Of a stretch of DNA of 64,000 nucleotides, positions 23,886-32,839 are shown piece by piece. This DNA is from Flammeovirgaceae bacterium (lineage in GTDB: Bacteria; Bacteroidota; Bacteroidia; Cytophagales; Cyclobacteriaceae): contig JAJTGY010000015.1 in assembly GCA_021298015.1 (NCBI GenBank), positions 1 to 64,000 of the forward strand, read 5' to 3'. The notes under the pieces were generated by a model that worked only from the letters and a program-made list of their open reading frames with translations, was not told the DNA's origin and searched no databases. The position numbers were made by a program, and so were the translations under genes. Numbering within the stretch: position 1 is the first letter of the stretch; each line of letters starts with the position of its first letter.

Positions 23886-26681
23886 TTACAGCCGCAGGGC
23901 GATGCCTAAAGTAACATATTGTCCAAACCGCGTGCTCCTGATTGTGCGATCTGAGTCAGGACTAGTCACGCTGTTATCGAGGTTTGCATCCTCACGGAAA
24001 TAGGCTTCGGCATTGAGTAAGTCACTAATACCAAGGCGTAATTCAGTTTTCTCAGTCAAACGCTTTGCAATGGTGAGATCAATTACATGGCGGGGCATTT
24101 CCCACTGAGTCGGGAATTCGCGATCGCCCACGAAGGCGATGCGCTTACCAAAAACGTTGTATTGAGTGCTTACCTGCCATCCACTCTTGTCATTCTGGTA
24201 GTAAAGGCCTGCATTGATAATGTAAGGCGACTGTCCCTGCATCGGGCGCTTAGCCGCTTCAGTTAAGGTGACTTGATCGCCTAAATCAATTTCGCTCCAA
24301 ATGGCAGCGGCATTGAAAATTACTGACAAGTTGTTTAAAAAGGCTGAACTTGAGGTATAAGCCACTGCTTTTCGAACTTCAACCTCCACACCGGCTGTTT
24401 GGGCCATAGCCGCATTCTGGAAAAACTGGATGGGGTTGTTTGCTCCCGTTACAATTCGGGTCTCAATCGGATTGGTGAAATGTTTGTAGAAAACTCCGGC
24501 CGAAACAAAATCTGAAGGCGTGGGGTAGTATTCGTAGCGGAGGTCCACATTGTGAATATCGGCTACCTTCAAATCTGAATTGCCCACAATATCAGCTTGA
24601 GCATCGAAATCATAAAACGAAAAAGGCGCTAATTCGCGGAACTCGGGCCGGTTAACCGTTTTGCTGTAAGCCAAACGCACCAACTGTGTGGTATTGATGT
24701 TATACGATACGTTCAAAAAAGGTAAGATTGAGGTGAGCGGATAATCTACAGTTGCACCGCCAACACCGGGGGCTGTTTTGAGATTGATGTCGTTATACTC
24801 AACACGAACACCGGGTACAATTCTGAATTTTTCAGACACTGGAAGCGTGGCCATGGCATAACCGGCTACCAACAAATTATTGGCGTCATACGAATCGGTA
24901 ATGTTGGTGTTTTCGGCTACGGAGAAACCGTTATTAACATCAATGTTCTCCGGTACAAATACCTGATCGATGGACTGCTGGAAGACGGTGTTAGGAACAA
25001 ATCCGCGCTGTACAAATCCGATTTGCCTTGCAGCAAAGTTTCGATCCTTATATTCAGCCCAGTAGCCGGTCTTCAGTTCAAACGCCTCTCTATCATTAGC
25101 CTCCCCAAGCTTGATGCCGATATCAAGCCTATTGGTGATATTAAACTCAGTCAAGTCCTGGTAAAAGCGGGCGGCATTTGCTGGGTTGGCCGCATTAGTA
25201 GGCACAAACAACTCGAAGGGCGCTTCCGATCCTGTGTTTTTCCGGTAGCTGTAACGCTTCCAATCGGGTTCATTTCGGTTTGCGTTCGTGTATCCTGCCA
25301 GCCAGTTGACCGATACACGATCATCATTGAATTTATGTTCACCCTCCACTTGACCGGTGTAAATCGCACGGCCGATATACCGGAACGAACCGTTCTGCAC
25401 ATCCTGCCCTTTATCGATATCCTGGCCGGTTCGGAATGTAGTAATGTTTGAACCAATGCGGGTGTACATATTTCTGAATTCGATCTTACCGGATCCCACG
25501 CGCATCATCCAATTGCTAAGTAGTCCCAAGCGTACTTGGTTAGTATTGTTATCGTCTTCGAATGCAAAAAACGGGCGGCCAACGCCATTTGAGTAATTGC
25601 TATAGCGGTCAAAATCAACCGTATTACGCATCCAAACGTTGCTGTAACTGATTGAATTAATGGAGTTGATTTCCTTTCCAGCCACCCGAAACTTTCGGCC
25701 CAGATCAACGCTGAAACGGAGATCCGGTATGGCTGTACGGGTGGTTGACCCCCAAGAGTTCTTAAAGGCAAGGCTTTGCTGTTTAAGTGAGGCCGGATTG
25801 GATGACAGTTGGTTATAGTTTGAAGGTGCTCCAGCGGGTAGAGCGCGAAAACCGTTATCAAAGCCCAGGAATTCAGTGGGTGCAGTCTCCTGCGAATTAA
25901 AATCACGGAACGTAGTGTTGGCGCGAAAACCTGTCGAAAATGAAATGTTTGTGAAATTCTCATCCACGGTGCTACGGGTGTTTACGCGCACGATTGATCC
26001 CGCAAATTCTCCCGGCAATTCTGCGGAACCCGACTTATACACCAACATGCGATCGAGCAAGCCGCTGGGAATGATATCAAATGAAAAGGCGCGAGTGTCC
26101 GTTTCCGTGCTCGGGGCTAATACTCCGTTAAGAATGATCGAACTGTACCGGCTGCTGAGCCCTCGAACCACCACGAAACGATTGTCAACTAAAGTAACAC
26201 CGGGCACTCTTCGCACCACTTGAGCCGCATCCCGATCCTGCGATCTTGAGATCTGCTCGGCTGTTATTCCGGTGACCACGAGTTTACTTTCTTTAATCGC
26301 ATTCAGAAGCGATACGTCTGTGCTGATTTCGCGGCTGGCCTGCACCACCACTTCCGCCAGTTCGGCAATGTCCTCCACCAGCGAAATGGTAAGGGTTGTT
26401 TTCTTGCCGCTTTCGACCACTACATCCGGAACCACTTGCGTCTTGTACGTGACAAACGACACGACAATATTGTATACTCCCGGCTTAACGTTCAGGATAT
26501 CGAATTTACCATCGGGGTCAGTTGCTGAACCAACGGCTGTACCTTCAATCACCACGTTGGCGCCAACAATGGTCTCGTTGCTTTTGGCATCCACTACCGT
26601 ACCAGAAATGGTGCCGTTTTGCGCCCAACCGGTAACGGAGGTGACCAGAAGAATGGCAAAAAGCAGGAATTGACGAGTCAT
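23886..26681 (-). CDS. TonB-dependent outer-membrane receptor with CarboxypepD_reg-like domain
   Basis: 931 residues from ATG 26681. Order: signal peptide (TRQFLLFAILLVTSVTGWAQ), a carboxypeptidase-regulatory-like beta domain (about 22-110: GTVVDAKSNETIVGANVVIE, PDGKFDILNVKPGVYNIVVS), a plug with DAAQVVRRVPGVTLVDN and VVRGLSSRYSSIILNG, and a 22-strand barrel ending VTLGIALRL. It imports an unidentified substrate with energy from TonB-ExbBD; a TonB protein is at 43271. It is followed by a beta-helix lipoprotein that probably caps it. The upstream gap contains a perfect 16-bp palindrome. Confidence 0.9.
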   Translation of the reverse strand: MTRQFLLFAILLVTSVTGWAQNGTISGTVVDAKSNETIVGANVVIEGTAVGSATDPDGKFDILNVKPGVYNIVVSFVTYKTQVVPDVVVESGKKTTLTISLVEDIAELAEVVVQASREISTDVSLLNAIKESKLVVTGITAEQISRSQDRDAAQVVRRVPGVTLVDNRFVVVRGLSSRYSSIILNGVLAPSTETDTRAFSFDIIPSGLLDRMLVYKSGSAELPGEFAGSIVRVNTRSTVDENFTNISFSTGFRANTTFRDFNSQETAPTEFLGFDNGFRALPAGAPSNYNQLSSNPASLKQQSLAFKNSWGSTTRTAIPDLRFSVDLGRKFRVAGKEINSINSISYSNVWMRNTVDFDRYSNYSNGVGRPFFAFEDDNNTNQVRLGLLSNWMMRVGSGKIEFRNMYTRIGSNITTFRTGQDIDKGQDVQNGSFRYIGRAIYTGQVEGEHKFNDDRVSVNWLAGYTNANRNEPDWKRYSYRKNTGSEAPFELFVPTNAANPANAARFYQDLTEFNITNRLDIGIKLGEANDREAFELKTGYWAEYKDRNFAARQIGFVQRGFVPNTVFQQSIDQVFVPENIDVNNGFSVAENTNITDSYDANNLLVAGYAMATLPVSEKFRIVPGVRVEYNDINLKTAPGVGGATVDYPLTSILPFLNVSYNINTTQLVRLAYSKTVNRPEFRELAPFSFYDFDAQADIVGNSDLKVADIHNVDLRYEYYPTPSDFVSAGVFYKHFTNPIETRIVTGANNPIQFFQNAAMAQTAGVEVEVRKAVAYTSSSAFLNNLSVIFNAAAIWSEIDLGDQVTLTEAAKRPMQGQSPYIINAGLYYQNDKSGWQVSTQYNVFGKRIAFVGDREFPTQWEMPRHVIDLTIAKRLTEKTELRLGISDLLNAEAYFREDANLDNSVTSPDSDRTIRSTRFGQYVTLGIALRL

Positions 26682-26789
26682 GGGGTGTTTTCGTTTCGGG
26701 CGCAAAGGTGCCACCGCCATATTACCCCCGCGGGTCGGGTTTATTACGAAATTGTTAAGCGGTATGCCCTAACGGGCGTGTGCCCATTC

Positions 26790-26805
26790 ATCGTAATATT
26801 ACGAT
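26790..26805. promoter_or_regulatory. Perfect 16-bp palindrome, candidate operator of the TonB receptor operon
   Basis: ATCGTAATATTACGAT is an exact palindrome, 109 bases upstream of the receptor ATG and 95 bases from the stop of the moxR gene. Its length and AT-rich centre resemble binding sites of dimeric regulators such as Fur/Zur or MarR. Which protein binds it, if any, is not shown. Confidence 0.4.
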
Positions 26806-26899
26806 CAGCTAAAATAGCCGAAAAAATAAATTTCTTGGTTAAGCAAATGTTACTGCGATAAACTTCCGTTAATCGCATGATAACAGAACTTCCTTGCGT

Positions 26900-27883
26900 T
26901 TAGCGCGAGATGGGCACTTTCTGCAACAATACTTTGATGATGTCCGTGGTTTTCACATTGTCGGCTTCTGCCTCGTAGTTGAGCAAAATCCGGTGGTTCA
27001 TCACATCGGCCGCCACCTCTTTAATGTCCTCCGGCAGCACGTACTCACGGCCTTCGAGGAAGGCTTGCGCCTTGGCGGCCAGGTTCAGGTTAATGCTGGC
27101 GCGGGGCGAGGCGCCAAACTGAATATACTGCGCCTCCTTTTCCAACTTATATTCTAACGGTCTGCGAGTAGCCGTAACCAGCTCTATTATATACCGCTCC
27201 AGCGATTCCGAAATTTTGACCTGGTTAACGGCATCCCGGATAGCAAAGATATCCTGCTTGGTGAGCACGGGCTTTACTTCATAGCTGAACTGCATGTTGG
27301 AAATCCTGCGCATAATCTCAAGCTCCTGCTCTTTGGTGGGGTAGCTGACCGAAACCTTCATCATAAAGCGGTCCACCTGCGCCTCGGGCAGCGGGTATGT
27401 TCCCTCTTGCTCAACCGGGTTTTGGGTAGCCAGCACCAAAAACGGCCGATCCAGTTGAAACGAAGTTTCACCAATGGTTACTTGCTTTTCCTGCATGGCC
27501 TCCAGCAAAGCCGACTGTACCTTGGCGGGAGACCGGTTGATTTCATCCGCCAGAATGATGTTGGCGAAAATAGGGCCCTTCTTCACTTCAAACTTGCCCT
27601 CTTTCTGATTGTAAATCATGGTGCCCACCAAATCGGCCGGCAGCAAATCGGGCGTGAACTGAATACGTTGAAAATCCAGGTGCAACACGCGCGCCACCGT
27701 GGAAATGGTAAGCGTTTTGGCCAAACCCGGCACACCTTCGAGCAGAATATGGCTATTGGTAAAAAGTCCGATCAGCAGGCGTTGTACCATATACTCCTGC
27801 CCCACCACCACTTTGCCCACCTCGCCAATGGCCTGCTGAATTTTCTGCTTGTACTCCTGATGAAGTTCGGTTGCCTCTGTCAT
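26900..27883 (-). CDS. MoxR-family AAA+ ATPase
   Basis: 327 residues from ATG 27883. Walker A is LLEGVPGLAKT, Walker B IILADEINRSP, sensor 1 LATQNPVEQEGTYPLPEAQV with the arginine finger VDRFMMKV, and the lid has GASPRASINLNLAAKAQAFL. MoxR proteins act as chaperones for activation of VWA-domain partner proteins or metalloenzymes. Normally DUF58 and VWA genes follow; here the only VWA sequence nearby is the decayed pseudogene at 27991-28710 on the other strand, so the partner set seems broken or located elsewhere. Confidence 0.9.
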   Translation of the reverse strand: MTEATELHQEYKQKIQQAIGEVGKVVVGQEYMVQRLLIGLFTNSHILLEGVPGLAKTLTISTVARVLHLDFQRIQFTPDLLPADLVGTMIYNQKEGKFEVKKGPIFANIILADEINRSPAKVQSALLEAMQEKQVTIGETSFQLDRPFLVLATQNPVEQEGTYPLPEAQVDRFMMKVSVSYPTKEQELEIMRRISNMQFSYEVKPVLTKQDIFAIRDAVNQVKISESLERYIIELVTATRRPLEYKLEKEAQYIQFGASPRASINLNLAAKAQAFLEGREYVLPEDIKEVAADVMNHRILLNYEAEADNVKTTDIIKVLLQKVPISR

Positions 27884-27898
27884 AATCCGGTCAATTGC

Positions 27899-27906
27899 CA
27901 AATGTA
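27899..27906 (-). promoter_or_regulatory. -7 promoter box (TACATTTG) of the MoxR gene
   Basis: TAnnTTTG on the minus strand, 15 bases upstream of ATG 27883. The longest frame would start inside it, supporting the later ATG. Confidence 0.45.
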
Positions 27907-27990
27907 AAGGGCAAACATAACGCTTTGGCTGTACATTTTTGACGGGCGGCCGGGTGGTGTAGCTCTCCTGCCGTTTTGTACGTTGGTCAA

Positions 27991-28710
27991 ATGATTCGGG
28001 TGGGTTCTATGATGCTCTTTCTGCTGGTGGCACAGGCAGCCTCTGGCCAGCTCAGCCGCTACGAATCGGTCAACCTGCCGGTGATCTACCTCAACGTGCT
28101 GGCCGAAAAGGTGAATGCCGTCAGTCACACGTCCATGCAGGTCAACGAATTCAACCAACGCTCCTCCGGCTATCGCTCCGATCGGCTGATGGTGCGCTAT
28201 ACCAGCGACTGATCCGCTCAGGACGAAGCCGACTACCAGGCTGCCTTGAAGGTAGCTGCTGCTCCGCTGAAGTAAAAGTTCACAGCGTTGACCGAGGCTT
28301 ATCAGCGCCCGGATGACCAAACACGCCAGTTGAAAATATATGCCGAGCTGGAAGAATTCCGAAAAATTCAAAATACTATTGAAAGCCAGAAGCCCGAGGG
28401 GAAAACGAATGGCGACCAGGGCATAGCCAAGGCCTATGAGGTTTGTAGGCAAAATTGGATCAAAGGCGGCAACAATCGCATCACCCTGGCTACCGATGGC
28501 GAATTTTCGGTAACGCCTCAGACACAGGCGCTCATCAAATCATCGGCCGAGCAAGAAATGTTTCTCAGCATTTTTTCCTTTGCCAAGAATTCCAATTCAC
28601 TTGATGGGCTCAAACGCCTGGCGCAAGCCGGGAAAGGAAATTTTGAAACCATTACGTACTCCAACATCGATGTGAAATTGATGAGTGAAGCGCAGGGCAA
28701 GAAAAATTAA
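27991..28710 (+). pseudogene. Decayed VWA-domain protein gene
   Basis: A single frame from ATG 27991 shows a signal peptide-like start (MLFLLVAQAASGQ), then SVNLPVIYLNVLAEKVNAVS and YRSDRLMVRYTSD, a TGA at 28210-28212, ADYQAALKVAAAP, a TAA at 28273-28275, and ALTEAYQRPDDQTRQLKIYA. It then jumps into the second half of a VWA domain: GKTNGDQGIAKAYEV, GGNNRITLATDGEFSV, EMFLSIFSFAKNSN, LAQAGKGNFETITY. The first half with the DxSxS metal site is missing, so a deletion lies near 28350-28400. Two stops plus a deletion make it nonfunctional. It adjoins the MoxR gene, the usual partner of VWA proteins. Confidence 0.8.
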
Positions 28711-28722
28711 AAGAAGTCCGTC

Positions 28723-28986
28723 TTACTTCGTAAACGTCATCTTGAAGTAGATCAGCAAAAGGCTGAGCAAGCCAATAATGGCATTGGCCACAATTACCGG
28801 CCACAACATCAGCGCTACGGCATACACCATCCACACCACCGTGCTCAACAACACAATCAGCAGCATGGTCATGCTCAGGTCACCCGCACTGCGCGTACGC
28901 CAGGTCTTATACACTTGCGGAATAAAGGTGATGCTGGTCAGGAAACTGCCGAAGTAGCCGATCAATTCAACGAGGTTGTTATCCAT
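28723..28986 (-). CDS. SemiSWEET-type sugar transporter
   Basis: 87 residues with three membrane helices, the single-bundle bacterial form of SWEET transporters, which works as a dimer. Family marks are the PQ-loop proline in FLTSITFIPQVYKTWRTRSA, GDLSMTMLLIVLLSTVVWMV, a central Tyr-Ala pair and VANAIIGLLSLLLIYFKM. It probably moves mono- or disaccharides by facilitated diffusion. It is separated by one base from the stop of the exonuclease gene upstream, so it is translated from the same message. Its C terminus (MTFTK) lies 12 bases from the end of the VWA pseudogene. Confidence 0.88.
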   Translation of the reverse strand: MDNNLVELIGYFGSFLTSITFIPQVYKTWRTRSAGDLSMTMLLIVLLSTVVWMVYAVALMLWPVIVANAIIGLLSLLLIYFKMTFTK

Positions 28987-28987
28987 A

Positions 28988-30361
28988 TCAATTAAATAAG
29001 ATGAGTTCGACTCCGCGCGGATTATTGAGATACGAGTTTACAACATTTTGCACGATGCGGTTTTCACGCGAAGGCCGCACCCATTGGCGGGCAGATTCCA
29101 CATCTTGAAGGGCAGTCTGCTCATCTACAAAACCAAAACCCACATAGCTGCCTTTCTCCACCAGCACCACCGACTTCTCGTTCGACTGGCGGCCCTTGCC
29201 GATCATGGCCACGGTGGGTCCCTCTTCCAGAAAAGAACTCACCGCACTTTCCAACCGCTTGTTGTACTTCTTCACACTCTCCACACCCTGGCAAGCTCCC
29301 TTGCAGGTGCCCGACTGATGACTGAAGCAAAGGCCTTTCGCCAGTTGCAACCCGGAAAGCTTCGGGCAGAGCTCGTACTCCTTTACCTTCTCCCACAAAA
29401 AACTCCATGCTTCGGCTTTGTTGGTAAAGGTGATCAGCGGTTGCGATCCCCGCACCACCTGATTCACCACAAAACGCTGATAGCCGTTGCGGTCTTCATA
29501 CCGGAAAACACCCCACTCCTCAGTCTTGTATTTCTGGGCCAGGTTATACTTGGGCCAGAGTCTCCGAATCTCCTGAGCCTCCAGGATGAGGGCAATCAAC
29601 TCACTGCCGGTTAACTCCCAGGTGATGCGGCAGATTTCATTGCGGATGTTGCTGCGGTTCCACTCCCGTGCTTCACCGGTAAAATGCCCGGCAATTCTTT
29701 TTTTGATGTTGATGGCCTTACCCACATAAATCACTTCGCCCCTTTGGTTATGAAAATAGTATACGCCAGCCTTGGCCGGCAGCCGGTCGAAATCACCTTT
29801 CGGCAGGTTGGGGGGCAAAATGGTCTCGCCCGAATTTCGTTTCAACGCCTGGGCAATCACACCGGTTTTGTCGCGCCTCAGCAACTCATGAAAAATCCGG
29901 GCTGTCGCTTGTGCATCCCCGCCCGCGCGGTGGCGGTTGATGATTCGAATGCCGAGGCTCTCGGCCAAACGCCCGAGACTATACGACTCCAGGCCGGGAA
30001 TGATTTTACGGCTAAGGCGGACGGTGCAAAGCTTTTTGGCCGCGAAAGGCAAACCGGCTTCTTCAAATTCCTTTTTAAGAAAGCTATAGTCGAAATGCGC
30101 ATTGTGCGCCACAAACACGCGGTCTTTAAGGCGGTCCAATACCTGTTGCGCTACCTGATCGAAGGCAGGGGCCTCTTCCACCATTTGCGTGGTAATGCCG
30201 GTGAGGCCCGTGATGTAATGGGGTATTTTACGTCCGGGGTTGATTAAGGTGTGAAACTCGCCCGTGATCTGGACACCATCGTGGTGATAAATGGCGATTT
30301 CCGTTACGCGGTGATGGTCGGCATAGCCGCCTGTAGTCTCAATATCAACGATGGCGTACAC
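28988..30361 (-). CDS. DnaQ-like exonuclease fused to a GIY-YIG (UvrC/Cho-like) nuclease
   Basis: 457 residues. Residues 1-165 are a DEDDh 3'-5' exonuclease: VDIETTGG (Exo I), VAHNAHFDYSFL (Exo II) and HRAGGDAQATARI (Exo III). Residues about 195-280 are a GIY-YIG nuclease: AGVYYFHNQRGEVIYVGKAI, KRIAGHFTG and the conserved Glu in a LILEAQEIRRLWPKYN segment. A UvrC-like Cys region follows (CFSHQSGTCKGACQG). This architecture (epsilon-like exonuclease plus Cho-like nuclease) occurs in several phyla and is thought to act in DNA repair. Translation starts at GTG 30361, 4 bases from a -7 box. It precedes the SemiSWEET gene by one base. Confidence 0.88.
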   Translation of the reverse strand: MYAIVDIETTGGYADHHRVTEIAIYHHDGVQITGEFHTLINPGRKIPHYITGLTGITTQMVEEAPAFDQVAQQVLDRLKDRVFVAHNAHFDYSFLKKEFEEAGLPFAAKKLCTVRLSRKIIPGLESYSLGRLAESLGIRIINRHRAGGDAQATARIFHELLRRDKTGVIAQALKRNSGETILPPNLPKGDFDRLPAKAGVYYFHNQRGEVIYVGKAINIKKRIAGHFTGEAREWNRSNIRNEICRITWELTGSELIALILEAQEIRRLWPKYNLAQKYKTEEWGVFRYEDRNGYQRFVVNQVVRGSQPLITFTNKAEAWSFLWEKVKEYELCPKLSGLQLAKGLCFSHQSGTCKGACQGVESVKKYNKRLESAVSSFLEEGPTVAMIGKGRQSNEKSVVLVEKGSYVGFGFVDEQTALQDVESARQWVRPSRENRIVQNVVNSYLNNPRGVELILFN

Positions 30362-30365
30362 GTGT

Positions 30366-30373
30366 CAAAAGTA
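30366..30373 (-). promoter_or_regulatory. -7 promoter box (TACTTTTG) of the exonuclease gene
   Basis: TAnnTTTG on the minus strand, 4 bases upstream of the GTG start, another near-leaderless arrangement. Confidence 0.45.
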
Positions 30374-30423
30374 GTTTATTCAAATGCAAAACCATCTCAA
30401 AAAGATTGCTTTACTTTAAAGCA

Positions 30424-30771
30424 ATGAACGGCATTATCCGATTTTTTCTCTCCGGTGTAGGGGTCATCCTGACAGCCTATCTGCTGCCGGGTGTGCATGT
30501 AACCGACTACTGGACGGCCTTACTGGCCGCGGTGTTGATCACCCTCGCCAATATTTTTGTGAAACCCATTCTGGTTGTTTTTACCATACCGATCACCGTG
30601 GTGACGCTCGGCCTTTTTCTGTTGGTGATCAACGCCCTCATGGTGCTGCTGGTAGACCATTTCGTAGACGGCTTTCAGGTTGATGGGTTTTGGTGGGCGC
30701 TGGCGTTCAGCGTCATCCTGTCGGTGTTCAACAGTTTGTTTACCGATTTGACCAAAAGCAAAAAAGACTAG
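30424..30771 (+). CDS. Phage-holin-like/YvlD-family membrane protein
   Basis: 115 residues with four membrane helices: GIIRFFLSGVGVILTAYLLP, WTALLAAVLITLANIFVKPI, LVVFTIPITVVTLGLFLLV and FWWALAFSVILSVFNSLF. The pattern ALVNxFVKPIL and the central IPITVVTLGLFLLVINA are those of the mycobacterial 4TM holin/YvlD family, which in most bacteria are not lytic and are linked to envelope stress or membrane organisation. I used ATG 30424; a TTG at 30406 is also in frame. There is no phage context. Confidence 0.82.
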   Translation: MNGIIRFFLSGVGVILTAYLLPGVHVTDYWTALLAAVLITLANIFVKPILVVFTIPITVVTLGLFLLVINALMVLLVDHFVDGFQVDGFWWALAFSVILSVFNSLFTDLTKSKKD

Positions 30772-30835
30772 CCTACCGTTGAGAATTCAGGTTGAATGTT
30801 TCACAAGACGAAATCATCAGCAAATCAAAAAAGTA

Positions 30836-30882
30836 AGGCGTCTGACGGCTCGTTCACTTCAGTCATGAGCCGTCTGACGCCT
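30836..30882. terminator. Long perfect inverted repeat, likely terminator
   Basis: Arms AGGCGTCTGACGGCTC and GAGCCGTCTGACGCCT pair perfectly over 16 bp around a 15-base loop, followed by GTTTTAG. It lies 64 bases after the holin-like gene and 18 bases before the transporter ATG. The short T tract is weaker than usual, so a role as an mRNA stabiliser or protein site is also possible. Confidence 0.6.
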
Positions 30883-30899
30883 GTTTTAGCTTCGACCTG

Positions 30900-31814
30900 A
30901 TGCACAACCTCGACTCCATTCGTCTCAACTTCAGTGCCGACAGCCTGTGGGGTCTTAACATCATTTTGGCGGTCATCATGTTCGGCATTGCGCTGGAACT
31001 TACCGTGGATGACTTTCGGAGATTAAAAGACAACCCGCGTGCTTCTGTGGTGGGTGTGTTGGCTCAGTTCCTATTGCTGCCGGCCTTCACCTTTCTGCTG
31101 GTGTACATCCTTCGCCCGCACCCGAGCCTTGCCTTGGGCATGTTTCTGGTAGCCGCCTGCCCGGGTGGCAACATCAGCAACTTCTTGACGCACCTCGCGC
31201 GCGGCAACACGGCCCTTAGTGTAAGCCTGACAGCCGTGGGCACGGTGCTGGCCATCTTCACTACTCCGCTCAACCTCAGCCTCTGGGCTTCACTTTATCC
31301 ACCCACGTCCGGGTTACTTAAGGAAATTTCGCTCGATGCGTGGAACATGATTGAAACGATCATCACACTGGCGGGCATTCCGCTGGTGCTGGGCATGCTC
31401 GTGCGACATTACCTGCCGCGTGCGGCCCAGGTGGTGGCAAAAGGCGTAAAGCCGGTATCCATCTTTGTGTTCATCGGCTTTGTGGTCGTAGCGTTTGGCA
31501 ACAATTACGGTCACTTCACCGAACACATCGGCAAGGTGGCCGTGTTGGTGCTGTTGCACAATGCGCTGGCACTGGCCACCGGGTTTTATGCTGCGCGGCT
31601 GGCCGGCCTACAGTTCGCTGATCAGAAAACCATCGCCATTGAAACCGGCATTCAAAACTCAGGCCTCGGGCTTATCCTCATTTTCCGCTTTTTCGATGGG
31701 CTGGGCGGCATGGCCATCGTGGCCGCATGGTGGGGCATCTGGCACATCATAGCAGGGCTCTCACTCGCATTGGTGTGGAGTCGCTGGAAAACGGCCACGT
31801 CCATCGCCCGATGA
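30900..31814 (+). CDS. Bile acid:sodium symporter (BASS) family transporter
   Basis: 304 residues with 9-10 membrane helices. Family features are AVIMFGIALELTVDDFRRL at the start of the first repeat, AACPGGNISNFLTHLARGN (sodium-site region of helix 4), and its repeat counterpart KTIAIETGIQNSGLGLILI (helix 9). BASS proteins import organic anions with sodium; substrates in bacteria range from pantoate to bile acids, and this one cannot be specified. The stop TGA overlaps the ATG of the next gene (ATGA at 31811), indicating a tightly coupled three-gene operon. Confidence 0.88.
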   Translation: MHNLDSIRLNFSADSLWGLNIILAVIMFGIALELTVDDFRRLKDNPRASVVGVLAQFLLLPAFTFLLVYILRPHPSLALGMFLVAACPGGNISNFLTHLARGNTALSVSLTAVGTVLAIFTTPLNLSLWASLYPPTSGLLKEISLDAWNMIETIITLAGIPLVLGMLVRHYLPRAAQVVAKGVKPVSIFVFIGFVVVAFGNNYGHFTEHIGKVAVLVLLHNALALATGFYAARLAGLQFADQKTIAIETGIQNSGLGLILIFRFFDGLGGMAIVAAWWGIWHIIAGLSLALVWSRWKTATSIAR

Positions 31815-32839
31815 TTCAGCGGATCTTTTATGTGGTGTTGCGTACCTATGTGTGGGTAGGGCTGCATTTCTACTTCCGTCAATTGCGCGTAACCGGAACG
31901 CAACATATTCCAAAAGGTGCAGTGCTGTTTGCTGCCAATCATCAAAATGCATTTCTGGATGCGCTGCTGATCGTGTGCAGCAGCAAACGATACACGCACT
32001 TTCTCACGCGGGCCGATATTTTCAGAAATAACTGGGTAAAAAAACTACTGGGCCTCATCAACCTCATTCCCATTTACCGCATCCGCGATGGCTGGCAATC
32101 CCTGGGCGAAAACCAAACAACCTTTGATCGTTGCACGGATATCTTGTTGCAAGGCGAGGCACTCGTCATTTTCCCGGAAGGCAACCACGGGTGGAAGCGT
32201 CAACTGCGGCCCTTGAGCAAAGGCTTTACGCGTGCCCTGCAGGGTGCGTTGGAGCAACAACCACAACAACCTGTACACGTGGTGCCGGTGGGCATTAACT
32301 ACACCGCCCATGAGCCGTTTCGCACGTCCGTACACGTGGTGTATGGCCCCAACTTTACAGCCAATGAGATTTACCGACCCAACGACCCGGCCAGTGCCCT
32401 GGCCTTGCGCGAACACCTGACCCAGCGGATGCAGCCGTTGATTACACACATACCCGAGCAACACTACGAACCGGTATATGCTGCGCTGGAGGCAACGCGA
32501 CCTGACTACCTCGACCCGATCGCTTTGAATGAGCAGGTCGCCCGGTTGATTGGCAGCCCAGCGCCAACCGCACGCCCGCAACCAACCCCAACGATACACC
32601 TCAGCTACCGGCTATGGCGGCTGGTTCACTTTGCTCCACTGCTCCTCTGGACGAACATTCGCAGCAAAATCAAAGATCCTGTCTTTGCTGCTTCCGTCAA
32701 GTTCGCCTTCGGCATTTTTGCCGTGCCCGCCTGGCAAGGTTCATTGTCAATCGTGTTAGCCGTTACGATCGGGCCATGGCCGGCCTTGCTCTTTTTCATT
32801 CTTCTTCTGGTCTGGACCTATTCACTCCCACGCGCATGA
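31811..32839 (+). CDS. PlsC-like 1-acyl-glycerol-3-phosphate acyltransferase
   Basis: 342 residues. The acyltransferase motifs are NHQNAFLDALL (HX4D catalytic pair), a ADIFRN segment, IPIYRIRDG and FPEGNHGWK (acceptor binding). Hydrophobic stretches near the C terminus (FAPLLLWTNI, AFGIFAVPAWQGSLSIVLAV, WPALLFFILLLVWTY) suggest membrane anchoring, longer than classic PlsC (about 240), as in the two-domain forms common in Bacteroidota. It probably acylates lysophosphatidate or a related lipid. It overlaps its upstream and downstream neighbours by four bases each. Confidence 0.88.
   Translation: MIQRIFYVVLRTYVWVGLHFYFRQLRVTGTQHIPKGAVLFAANHQNAFLDALLIVCSSKRYTHFLTRADIFRNNWVKKLLGLINLIPIYRIRDGWQSLGENQTTFDRCTDILLQGEALVIFPEGNHGWKRQLRPLSKGFTRALQGALEQQPQQPVHVVPVGINYTAHEPFRTSVHVVYGPNFTANEIYRPNDPASALALREHLTQRMQPLITHIPEQHYEPVYAALEATRPDYLDPIALNEQVARLIGSPAPTARPQPTPTIHLSYRLWRLVHFAPLLLWTNIRSKIKDPVFAASVKFAFGIFAVPAWQGSLSIVLAVTIGPWPALLFFILLLVWTYSLPRA

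Noticed and set aside
30424-30771. Prophage based on a holin-like protein
   Set aside because: No other phage gene lies nearby; the YvlD/4TM family is mostly chromosomal and non-lytic.
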